DNA of 20,975 bases from an uncultured Blautia sp. GTDB taxonomy: Bacteria; Bacillota; Clostridia; Lachnospirales; Lachnospiraceae. Position 1 is the stretch's first letter; each line of letters starts with the position of its first letter. Location: positions 1 through 20,975 of the forward strand of contig UQAX01000044.1 of NCBI GenBank assembly GCA_900539145.1, read 5' to 3'. A program made the translations under genes and the position numbers. Under the pieces are notes generated by a model that did no database searches, was not told the DNA's origin, and saw nothing but the letters and a program-made list of their open reading frames with translations. Below, one piece after another: positions 7,362-14,251 of this stretch.

Positions 7362-8135
7362 ATGAAACATACATCATCACAATTAAAAGCCATTTCCAGA
7401 AAAGCGCTGGACGGCAACTGGGGACTGCCTATTGCATCCAATTTGATTTTAGGTGTTATTGGTTTTATAATTATGTTTTTCGTCACTTTTTTCACAAACA
7501 CAACAACCATTACAGGTACGATAACCAGTGAATTTCTATCCTATGCGGTTTCCCTATTTATCTCCCTGTTTGGTGCAGGAATTGCAAAAATGTCCTTAAA
7601 TATCAACAGAAAACAAGCTTATTCCATGAAAGATATGTTGTACGTTTTTCATCATAATGCAGACCGTTTCTTAATTGTAGGATTAGTCATTGCAGGAATT
7701 GGCTTTGTCACAGGTTTACCTGTTATGTTTATGTCCATGAACAGTGACATTCCTGTTTCCTTTATTTTGTTTTTCTCTGTGTTTGACCTTATTATCAGTG
7801 TAATTATTGACTTGTTTTTAGGTCTTAGCACTTACCTTTTATTAGACCATCCCGAGATGGGGGCTATGGACTCCATGAAAGAAAGTATTCGCCTGATGAA
7901 AGGAAATAAAGGTCGTTCCCTTTATATTACTCTCAGCTTTCTTCCTTTGGCATTCCTTTCTGTACTTACTTGCTATATTGGATTTATATGGCTTATTCCA
8001 TATATGGATATGACTATGGCAAACTTTTATCGTGATATTATCGGAGAATTAAATACACCGGATAGTACACCGACAAATGAGTTTCCAACAATAACAATAG
8101 ATGAAAATCCGAATGAAAATAATTCTAATTTTTAA
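7362..8135 (+). CDS. DUF975 family integral membrane protein
   Basis: This is a 257-aa protein with about five to six hydrophobic segments (22-45, 58-75, 103-125, 131-160, 186-212). The DUF975 features are the N-terminal SQLKAISRKALDGNWG and the late motif pair around residues 161-228 (LDHPEMGAMDSMKESIRLMKG, then IWLIPYMDMTMANFYRDI). The C-terminal 30 residues are polar and Asn/Pro/Thr-rich. Function is unknown. AGGAGG lies 8 bp before the ATG. It appears monocistronic, with its own promoter and a strong terminator at 8156-8205. Confidence 0.85.
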   Translation: MKHTSSQLKAISRKALDGNWGLPIASNLILGVIGFIIMFFVTFFTNTTTITGTITSEFLSYAVSLFISLFGAGIAKMSLNINRKQAYSMKDMLYVFHHNADRFLIVGLVIAGIGFVTGLPVMFMSMNSDIPVSFILFFSVFDLIISVIIDLFLGLSTYLLLDHPEMGAMDSMKESIRLMKGNKGRSLYITLSFLPLAFLSVLTCYIGFIWLIPYMDMTMANFYRDIIGELNTPDSTPTNEFPTITIDENPNENNSNF

Positions 8136-8155
8136 GAATGTCCAATAAAAGAAAG

Positions 8156-8205
8156 GGCTGATATAGAAAACGCAAATAAAAGCGTTTGTCTGTATCAGCC
8201 TTTTT
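8156..8205. terminator. Intrinsic terminator between DUF975 gene and the kinase-like gene
   Basis: The outer stem pairs GGCTGATA (8156-8163) with TATCAGCC (8193-8200). The inner stem pairs AAACGC (8168-8173) with GCGTTT (8182-8187). TTTTT follows on plus. On minus the element sits 6 bp past the stop of the gene at 8211 and is followed by CTTTCTTTT, so it can serve both convergent genes. Confidence 0.88.
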
Positions 8206-8210
8206 ATTTC

Positions 8211-9407
8211 TTATTCTTCAAATAAAATCTTCAAAAGCTCATGCCCCTTTACCGGTTCTAAATGAGCCCCTGCCTCCTCACTGTAACAATTACCTGTTTC
8301 CTCTGTTTTTCTGCTGTCATACAACAGATAAGGAACAGGATTTGCCGTATGTGTCTTCACCTTTATAGGAGTTGGATGATCCGGCAAAATCAAAAGGCGA
8401 TAATCCTCTCCTGACTTCTCCAAGCCTTCTTTTACAAGCTTAATTACTCTTTCATCCAGATATTCAATCGCCTGTATTTTTTTCTCCACACTTCCCTGAT
8501 GTCCCATTTCATCCGGCGCTTCCACATGAATATAGGCAAAATCATAATCCTCTTTTAAAAGTGCATCAAGGGCAGCCTGCGCTTTTCCCTCATAATTGGT
8601 ATGAAGCCCTCCGTTAGCCCCTTTAACAGAAATATTTTTCATTCCCGTGCCCACAGCAATTCCCTTTAATAAATCTACTGCAGATATCATCACACCTTTT
8701 TTATGGAACTTTCCTTCAAAAGATGTTAAAGTCGGTTTTGTTCCTGCTCCCCAGAACCAAAGACTGTTTGCCGGATTTAATCCCTTTTCTCTGCGCTTTT
8801 GATTAATGGGATGGTTTTCCAATATCTTATAGCTCTCCTTCTGCATGGCAAGCAAAAGCGCTTCATCAGGCAGATAGTTCTTAATTTCTCTTTCTCTGAT
8901 ATCATGAGGAGGTGTCAAAGGCACAACATTTCCGTGTTTCCAAATCAGACAATGACGGTAGCTGGTTCCTGCATAAAACTGAAATTCATGATTTTCCAGT
9001 CCTTCTTTTACTGCTTCCAGTAAAGCTTCCGCTTCCTCTGTACTGATTTCATCTGCACTATGGTCTAAAAGATGTTTTTCCTCATAATTTTCTTCTTCCT
9101 CTGAAAGAGTCACAAGGTTAGCACGAATTGCCACATCCCCTTCTTCCATACTGACTCCGATATTCAAGGCTTCCAAAGGAGAACGTCCGGAATAATAAAT
9201 CTCAGGATTATATCCTATAATTGACAGGTTGGCAGTGTCACTTCCCGGACTCATTCCCTCCGGTACAGTCCTTGCCATTCCGATATCACCTGTTTTTGCC
9301 AGTAAATCCATGGCAGGTGTTTTGGCATAAGCCAAAGGTGTCTTTCCCCCAAGCGCCTCCAAGGGTTCATCTGCCATTCCGTCACCTAACACCACAACAT
9401 ATTTCAT
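8211..9407 (-). CDS. ApgM-type phosphoglycerate mutase homologue, probable homoserine kinase
   Basis: This 398-aa member of the alkaline-phosphatase superfamily is of the archaeal-type, cofactor-independent phosphoglycerate mutase group. Metal and phosphoryl-transfer residues are visible: D9 in VVLGDGMAD, the nucleophile Ser56 in SPGSDTANLS, D299 and H303 in EAPDEMGHQG, D343 and H344 in LPDHPTP, and H353 in THTANPVPY. In many Clostridia and Bacteroides a subgroup of this family is annotated as the homoserine kinase that replaces ThrB. The ACT-domain gene 14 bp upstream (gap 9408-9421) supports an amino-acid role rather than glycolysis, but the sequence alone does not decide between the two. 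The ribosome binding site AAGGAG is 7 bp from the ATG. Confidence 0.85.
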   Translation of the reverse strand: MKYVVVLGDGMADEPLEALGGKTPLAYAKTPAMDLLAKTGDIGMARTVPEGMSPGSDTANLSIIGYNPEIYYSGRSPLEALNIGVSMEEGDVAIRANLVTLSEEEENYEEKHLLDHSADEISTEEAEALLEAVKEGLENHEFQFYAGTSYRHCLIWKHGNVVPLTPPHDIREREIKNYLPDEALLLAMQKESYKILENHPINQKRREKGLNPANSLWFWGAGTKPTLTSFEGKFHKKGVMISAVDLLKGIAVGTGMKNISVKGANGGLHTNYEGKAQAALDALLKEDYDFAYIHVEAPDEMGHQGSVEKKIQAIEYLDERVIKLVKEGLEKSGEDYRLLILPDHPTPIKVKTHTANPVPYLLYDSRKTEETGNCYSEEAGAHLEPVKGHELLKILFEE

Positions 9408-9421
9408 ACCCTCACTCCTTC

Positions 9422-9865
9422 TTATTCTCTGCCTAAAATCTTCAGATAATGTACTCCGTTAATATGCTCAATATTATCCATCATCGCAGCAGCGTCTCCC
9501 TCTACTGCGGAAATTGCCACACTCAGCGTAAGACTGGCAATTCCGTTCATGGGAATACTCTGATGTATGGTCAGAATGTTTCCGTGAAATTGTGCGATTG
9601 CCCGAAGCACCGCTGATAAAAGTCCCGGTTCATCATCCATCTGAATAATAAACGTAATATTATGTCCTTTTGTCTTTTCCTTAAATGGGAAAATATCATC
9701 CTTATATTTATAAAAGGAGCTTCTGCTAATTCCCACTGCCTCTACTGCTTCCTGAACGGTATCATATTGCTGAATGTCTAAAAGCCTTTTTGCCTCTACG
9801 ACCTTTAATAGTACATCCGGTACGGCTTTTTCTGTTACCACAAAATATCTTCTGTTATCTTTCAT
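9422..9865 (-). CDS. ACT-domain protein (UPF0735 / PheB-like)
   Basis: This is a 147-aa putative regulator. The N-terminal half has a helix-turn-helix-like stretch (VLLKVVEAKRLL ... VQEAVEAVGISRSSFYKYKDDIFPF). The C-terminal half is an ACT domain (from ITFIIQMDDEPGLLSAVLRAIAQF onward), the usual amino-acid-binding module. The open frame extends 24 codons further upstream to 9937. The ATG at 9865 is preferred because an AAGGGA site lies 6 bp before it, and because family members begin close to the RRYFVVTEKAVPDVLLKVVEAKRLL motif. It is the first gene of a two-gene operon with the probable homoserine kinase, suggesting a role in sensing an aspartate-family amino acid. Confidence 0.88.
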   Translation of the reverse strand: MKDNRRYFVVTEKAVPDVLLKVVEAKRLLDIQQYDTVQEAVEAVGISRSSFYKYKDDIFPFKEKTKGHNITFIIQMDDEPGLLSAVLRAIAQFHGNILTIHQSIPMNGIASLTLSVAISAVEGDAAAMMDNIEHINGVHYLKILGRE

Positions 9866-9914
9866 CTTTTTCCCTTGTTCTTTCCAAAAATACATTTGTA
9901 CGTCTTCAAAAGAT

Positions 9915-9941
9915 ATTATCACACTTTCAGGCAGCAAGCAA
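9915..9941 (-). promoter_or_regulatory. Possible extended -10 promoter of the ACT/kinase operon
   Basis: On the minus strand TTGCTT (9941-9936) is followed after 15 bp by TGT-GATAAT (GATAAT at 9920-9915), an extended -10 type element. The -35 part lies inside the duplicated prfB-tail repeat. The spacing is short, so support is moderate. Confidence 0.3.
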
Positions 9942-9975
9942 CTATTTTTCTGTTTTCCGGTAATCTACTTGCCAT
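9919..9975 (-). CDS. Tiny ORF (18 aa) with strong ribosome binding site
   Basis: AGGAGG lies 7 bp before an ATG at 9975-9973, opening an 18-codon frame, MASRLPENRKIVACCLKV, ended by TGA at 9921-9919. Much of it is made from the second copy of the prfB 3' end read in a different frame. It could be a leader or small peptide for the ACT/kinase operon, or chance. It contains no run of Thr, Ile or Met codons as a classic attenuator would. Confidence 0.25.
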   Translation of the reverse strand: MASRLPENRKIVACCLKV

Positions 9976-10024
9976 GTCTCACCCTCCTATCCTCTGGCAG
10001 CAAGCAACTATTTTTCTGTTTTCC
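9930..10024. repeat. 29-bp direct repeat from duplication of the prfB 3' end
   Basis: Positions 9930-9958 and 9996-10024 are identical over 29 bp (starting GGCAGCAAGCAACTATTTTT), offset by 66 bp. The right copy contains the last five codons and stop of prfB plus 12 bp beyond. The left copy is a non-coding duplicate (for prfB) between prfB and the ACT gene. Confidence 0.9.
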
Positions 10025-11126
10025 CCAAGGCAACCCATTTTAAGTAAGCATTGATAAAGTTATCAATATTTCCATTCATCACCGCATCTACATTTCCTGT
10101 TTCTTCGTTTGTGCGATGGTCTTTTACCATGGTATACGGCTGCATAACGTAAGAACGGATTTGATTTCCCCATCCGATTTCTGTCAGCTCACCCTGAATA
10201 CCGGAAAGCTTTTTCTCATTTTCCTGCTGTTTTAAAAGATACAGCTTTGCTTTCAACATCTGCATTGCTTTATCTTTATTCTGGAACTGAGAACGTTCAT
10301 TCTGACACTGTACCACAATTCCTGTTGGAAGATGTGTGATACGGATGGCAGAAGAAGTTTTATTGATATGCTGTCCGCCTGCGCCACTGGAACGATAGGT
10401 ATCAATTCGCAAATCATCGGGATTGATTTCCACATCCACGTCTTCTTCAATATCCGGCATAACATCACAGGAAACAAAAGAAGTTTGTCGCTTTCCTGCT
10501 GCATTAAAAGGTGAAATTCGAACAAGACGGTGTACACCCTTTTCGGACTTCAAGTAACCATAGGCATTCTCTCCATTTACCTGAAAAGTGACAGATTTAA
10601 TGCCCGCTTCATCTCCGTCCAGATAATCCAACACCTCTGTGCTAAAGCCCTGTCTGTCTGCCCAGCGCAGATACATGCGGTACAACATACTTGCCCAGTC
10701 GCAGGACTCTGTTCCGCCGGCTCCTGCGTGAAGAGTCACAATGGCATTGTCCTTGTCATATTCTCCTGACAATAATGTCTTAATACGAATATGCTCAAAA
10801 TCCTGTATAAATTCATCTAACATTTCTTGAATGTCAGGGACAATAGAAGGATCGTTTTCCTCATATCCCATTTCAATCATCAGCTCAATTTCTTCCTTCT
10901 GGTTTTGCAGCTTATGATAAATTTCCATATCTCCCTTTAAGGCGCTAAGCTCCTTCATCATCTTCTGAGAGCGCTCTGCATTATCCCAAAATCCCGGAGC
11001 TTCCATTTCTCTTTCCAGCTCTTCTACTCTTTTTTCCTTATTCTCTAAATCAAGAGAGTCTCTGACCTCTTTTAAAGGCTCTGTATAACCATTTAATGTA
11101 TATTTAAACTGATCTAATTCTACCAA
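10008..11126 (-). CDS. prfB: Peptide chain release factor 2, frameshift-free
   Basis: RF2 reads UGA and UAA stop codons and releases the finished protein. Identifying motifs are the RF2 anticodon-like tripeptide SPF (205-207) and the catalytic GGQ (250-252, in SSGAGGQHINKTSS). The length of 372 aa is normal. Many bacteria interrupt prfB near codon 26 with an in-frame UGA bypassed by +1 frameshifting. Here codons 25-26 are CTT-GAT (11054-11049), aligning with the E. coli CUU-UGA-C site but lacking the extra T, so the protein is read straight through. The start codon is TTG at 11126, with AGGAGG 8 bp before it overlapping the stop of the upstream 80-aa gene. An ATG start is absent there. The gene follows secA and the 80-aa gene. 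Confidence 0.96.
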   Translation of the reverse strand: MVELDQFKYTLNGYTEPLKEVRDSLDLENKEKRVEELEREMEAPGFWDNAERSQKMMKELSALKGDMEIYHKLQNQKEEIELMIEMGYEENDPSIVPDIQEMLDEFIQDFEHIRIKTLLSGEYDKDNAIVTLHAGAGGTESCDWASMLYRMYLRWADRQGFSTEVLDYLDGDEAGIKSVTFQVNGENAYGYLKSEKGVHRLVRISPFNAAGKRQTSFVSCDVMPDIEEDVDVEINPDDLRIDTYRSSGAGGQHINKTSSAIRITHLPTGIVVQCQNERSQFQNKDKAMQMLKAKLYLLKQQENEKKLSGIQGELTEIGWGNQIRSYVMQPYTMVKDHRTNEETGNVDAVMNGNIDNFINAYLKWVALGKTEK

Positions 11127-11138
11127 AGCTTTTTCCTC

Positions 11139-11381
11139 CTATTCCTCATCAATTTCTACCGTAACCATATAGATACTCACCTGTGGTTCTACCTTTGCCA
11201 CAGTTCCCGTCAATGCTTTTAAAGGCTTTTTCAGATTACTGGACATAGCCACCGCAGGTTTAATTGTATAATAATACATCATCCCGGACATGGTAAGCGC
11301 CTGATCTTCTTTTAATTCTACTCTATCTCCTTCTTTTACAAGCCCTTCTCTTTCCATGGTGAAATCTACCATCTGTCCCAT
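11139..11381 (-). CDS. Conserved-looking small protein of unknown function
   Basis: This is an 80-aa acidic soluble protein between secA and prfB. I do not recognise it. It begins MGQMVDFTMEREGLVKEGDRVEL and ends in a beta-rich segment, SIYMVTVEIDEE. No cysteines, membrane segments or enzyme motifs are seen. A strong GGAGG site lies 9 bp before this ATG; another ATG two bases nearer is out of frame. Its stop (TAG, 11141-11139) overlaps the prfB ribosome binding site, so the two are probably translated together. Confidence 0.75.
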   Translation of the reverse strand: MGQMVDFTMEREGLVKEGDRVELKEDQALTMSGMMYYYTIKPAVAMSSNLKKPLKALTGTVAKVEPQVSIYMVTVEIDEE

Positions 11382-11400
11382 AGCATTTTACCTCCTTTAA

Positions 11401-11427
11401 TTGCATAGACCGCATTTTTCTATGCAA
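11401..11427 (-). promoter_or_regulatory. Leader hairpin before the 80-aa gene / prfB
   Basis: A perfect 8-bp inverted repeat pairs TTGCATAG (11401-11408) with CTATGCAA (11420-11427). It stands a few bases before the GGAGG site of the 80-aa gene and directly after the T-tract of the secA terminator. Part of its loop and 3' arm (AGACCGC on plus, 11407-11413) can pair with the terminator's 5' arm, giving a possible antiterminator. Confidence 0.4.
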
Positions 11428-11469
11428 AAACACAAAGACTGCCGTGGAACTATTTTCCCACAGCAGTCT
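11420..11469 (-). terminator. Terminator after secA
   Basis: On the minus strand AGACTGC (11469-11463) pairs with GCAGTCT (11442-11436), with TGTGG/CCACG pairs inside, followed by TTGTGTTTTT. It begins 15 bp after the secA stop. No clear promoter is seen between it and the 80-aa gene, so some read-through to prfB is likely. Confidence 0.75.
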
Positions 11470-11483
11470 GTATCGCTGACTTA

Positions 11484-14054
11484 TCAGATTGATTTTCTGC
11501 CGCAGCACTGTTTATATTTCTTACCGCTGCCGCATGGACAAGGATCATTTGGGTAGACCTTCTTTTCTACTCTCTGCACCGGTTTTTTCGGACCGGAGTC
11601 GTCCTTATTTGTTCCCGTTACCTGAGCAACCTGCTCACGCTCTACTTTTTGCTCAAGTCGTACATGATACAACAGTCTTACCGTTGTTTCCTGAATTGCC
11701 GCAATCATTGCATCAAACATTTCATAAGCCTGCATCTTATATTCTACTTTTGGATCTCTCTGTCCGTAAGCCTGAAGTCCAATTCCCTGACGAAGCTGAT
11801 CCATATCATCAATATGATCCATCCATTTCTGGTCAATGACCTTCAGAAGGATAACACGCTCTAATTCACGCAGCTGCTCTGCTTCCGGAAATTCTGCTTC
11901 TTTTTCTTCGTAAAGCTTCACAGCTTCTTCTTTTAATTCCTGTTTTAACTGATTTTTCTTTACGCCTTTTACTTTCTCTAAAGTTAAAGGGTTCAGAGGA
12001 ATAGTCGGCAGAAGTACAGAATTAAATTCGTTTAAATCCCATTCTTCCTGATCCACATCATCGGAAAAGCACATATCTACTGCATGTTCCACAGTATCAG
12101 TAATCATCTTATAAATAGAGTCACGCATATTAGCGCCGTCCAGTACCATACGTCTTTCTTTATAGATAATTTCCCTTTGCTCATTATTTACCTGATCGTA
12201 TTCCAGAAGGTTTTTACGAATACCATAGTTGTTTCCTTCAATCTTTCTCTGTGCTTTTTCAATGGCGCTAGTAAGCATTTTATGCTCAATCTGCTCATTT
12301 TCTGCAACACCTAAAGATTTAAACATAGTCATCAGCTTTTCAGAACCGAACAAACGCATTAAATCATCTTCCAAAGAAATATAGAAGCATGACTCACCCG
12401 GGTCACCCTGACGTCCGGAACGACCTCTTAACTGGTTATCAATACGACGAGACTCATGACGTTCTGTACCGATAATTTTCAGACCACCTGCTTCTTTTGA
12501 AATATCATCTAATTTAATATCGGTACCACGACCTGCCATATTTGTAGCAATGGTTACATTTCCTGCTTCACCGGCATGTGCTACAATTTCCGCTTCTTTT
12601 TCATGAAACTTCGCATTCAATACCTGATGTTTAATGCCTTCTCTTGTAAGCATACGGCTTAAAAGTTCGGATGTCTCAATGGTAATTGTACCTACCAGTA
12701 CAGGCTGCTGTTTTGCATGAGCTTCTTTTACCGCTTCCACAACTGCACGGAATTTTTCTTTCTTTGTCATATATACTACGTCTTCTTTGTCAATACGCGC
12801 TACCGGTCTGTTGGTAGGAATTTCGATAACGTCCATACCGTAAATATCTCTGAATTCCTGTTCTTCTGTAAGGGCAGTACCTGTCATACCGGATTTCTTC
12901 TTATATTTATTAAAAAAGTTCTGGAAAGTAATGGTTGCAAGAGTTTTACTTTCACGTCTTACTTTTACATGCTCCTTCGCTTCGATTGCCTGATGAAGAC
13001 CATCGGAATAACGACGTCCCGGCATAATACGTCCGGTAAATTCATCTACAATTAAAACCTCATCATCTTTTACTACATAATCCTGATCTCTAAACATCAG
13101 GTTATGAGCACGCAGGGCGAGAATAATATTATGCTGGATTTCCAGATTTTCCGGATCCGCTAAGTTTTCGATATTGAAGAATTTTTCTACTTTTTTTACA
13201 CCCTGCTCTGTAAGGTTTACGATTTTATCTTTTTCATTGACAATGAAATCGCCTGTTTCTGTAATTTCTTCGCCCATGATTGCAGTCATTCTGGTAACTT
13301 CGCCGCTGGCTTCACCACGCTCTAACTGTTTTGCCAAAATGTCACACACTTCATAAAGCTTTGTAGATTTTCCGCTCTGTCCTGAAATAATCAGAGGTGT
13401 ACGTGCCTCATCAATCAATACAGAGTCGACCTCATCGATAATCGCATAGTGCAAATCTCTCTGAACAAGCTGTTCTTTATAAATAACCATGTTGTCACGA
13501 AGATAATCAAATCCCAGCTCGTTGTTTGTTACATAAGTAATATCGCAAGCATACTGTTCACGTCTTTCGTCATTCTTCATGTCGTTTAATACGACACCCA
13601 CAGTAAGACCTAAGAACTCATGTACCTTTCCCATCCACTCAGCATCACGGTGAGCCAGATAGTCATTGACGGTTACAACATGTACGCCTTTTCCTTCCAA
13701 TGCGTTTAAATATGCAGGAAGTGTGGATACCAAGGTTTTACCTTCACCGGTTCTCATTTCCGCAATACGTCCCTGATGCAGAATGATACCACCGATTAAC
13801 TGTACACGGTAATGCTCCATACCAAGTACACGCTTTGCAGCTTCTCGTACTGTGGCAAACGCTTCCGGAAGAAGGTCGTCTAAAGTTGCTCCCTCCTGAA
13901 GTCTGTCTTTATACTCTTTCGTCTTTCCCCGCAGTTCTTCATCACTTAACGCCTGCATAGTAGGACGCAGCGCTTCGATTTTGTCTACAAGGGAAGTAAT
14001 ACGTTTTAATTCTCTTTCACTATGTGTTCCAAAAACCTTTTCAATCAGCTTCAT
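11484..14054 (-). CDS. secA: Preprotein translocase ATPase SecA
   Basis: SecA is the motor that pushes unfolded proteins through SecYEG at the inner face of the membrane. The length of 856 aa is typical of Clostridia. Walker A MRTGEGKT is at 100-107 and the DEAD-like Walker B DEVD at 207-210. The preprotein cross-linking and second nucleotide-binding domains follow (NMAGRGTDIKL and QLRGRSGRQGDPG are visible). The C-terminal tail carries the zinc-binding CPCGSGKKYKQCCG (C839, C841, C850, C851). AGGAG lies 9 bp before the ATG. No oddities. Confidence 0.98.
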   Translation of the reverse strand: MKLIEKVFGTHSERELKRITSLVDKIEALRPTMQALSDEELRGKTKEYKDRLQEGATLDDLLPEAFATVREAAKRVLGMEHYRVQLIGGIILHQGRIAEMRTGEGKTLVSTLPAYLNALEGKGVHVVTVNDYLAHRDAEWMGKVHEFLGLTVGVVLNDMKNDERREQYACDITYVTNNELGFDYLRDNMVIYKEQLVQRDLHYAIIDEVDSVLIDEARTPLIISGQSGKSTKLYEVCDILAKQLERGEASGEVTRMTAIMGEEITETGDFIVNEKDKIVNLTEQGVKKVEKFFNIENLADPENLEIQHNIILALRAHNLMFRDQDYVVKDDEVLIVDEFTGRIMPGRRYSDGLHQAIEAKEHVKVRRESKTLATITFQNFFNKYKKKSGMTGTALTEEQEFRDIYGMDVIEIPTNRPVARIDKEDVVYMTKKEKFRAVVEAVKEAHAKQQPVLVGTITIETSELLSRMLTREGIKHQVLNAKFHEKEAEIVAHAGEAGNVTIATNMAGRGTDIKLDDISKEAGGLKIIGTERHESRRIDNQLRGRSGRQGDPGESCFYISLEDDLMRLFGSEKLMTMFKSLGVAENEQIEHKMLTSAIEKAQRKIEGNNYGIRKNLLEYDQVNNEQREIIYKERRMVLDGANMRDSIYKMITDTVEHAVDMCFSDDVDQEEWDLNEFNSVLLPTIPLNPLTLEKVKGVKKNQLKQELKEEAVKLYEEKEAEFPEAEQLRELERVILLKVIDQKWMDHIDDMDQLRQGIGLQAYGQRDPKVEYKMQAYEMFDAMIAAIQETTVRLLYHVRLEQKVEREQVAQVTGTNKDDSGPKKPVQRVEKKVYPNDPCPCGSGKKYKQCCGRKSI

Positions 14055-14100
14055 TATGATATACTCCTAAAACTCTCTACTTTTAACATTACTAATCCTT

Positions 14101-14129
14101 ATTGTAACACTTTCCTTCTTTTAACACAA
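14101..14129 (-). promoter_or_regulatory. secA promoter
   Basis: On the minus strand TTGTGT (14129-14124) and TACAAT (14106-14101) are separated by 17 bp, with the -10 about 46 bp before the secA start. Confidence 0.55.
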
Positions 14130-14171
14130 GAACAAAGCGTTTCAGAAGCGAAAAAATCCTTTAAAACAGAA

Positions 14172-14212
14172 GAACTGCTACTTCACGATTTTCATCATCG
14201 AAGTAACAGCTC
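14172..14212 (-). terminator. Terminator of the GH85 surface-protein gene
   Basis: On the minus strand GAGCTGTTACTTC (14212-14200) and GAAGTAGCAGTTC (14184-14172) pair over 13 bp. The two positions that mismatch as DNA become G-U pairs in minus-strand RNA, which shows the strand it works on. It is followed by TTCTGTTTT and lies 40 bp past the stop codon. Confidence 0.85.
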
Positions 14213-14251
14213 CTCTCAATTAAGATTTAATCTCTTTTAAATTTTTGTACT

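Noticed and set aside
9866..9937. Extended N-terminus (24 extra residues) of the ACT-domain protein
   Set aside because: A good ribosome binding site precedes the internal ATG at 9865, and the extra segment runs into the proposed promoter and the duplicated DNA.
10253..10537. Overlapping minus frame inside prfB
   Set aside because: Alternate frame of a gene with clear SPF and GGQ motifs; no own start signals.
11323..11508. 61-codon minus frame between secA and the 80-aa gene
   Set aside because: It overlaps both genes and runs through the terminator hairpin, with no ribosome binding site.
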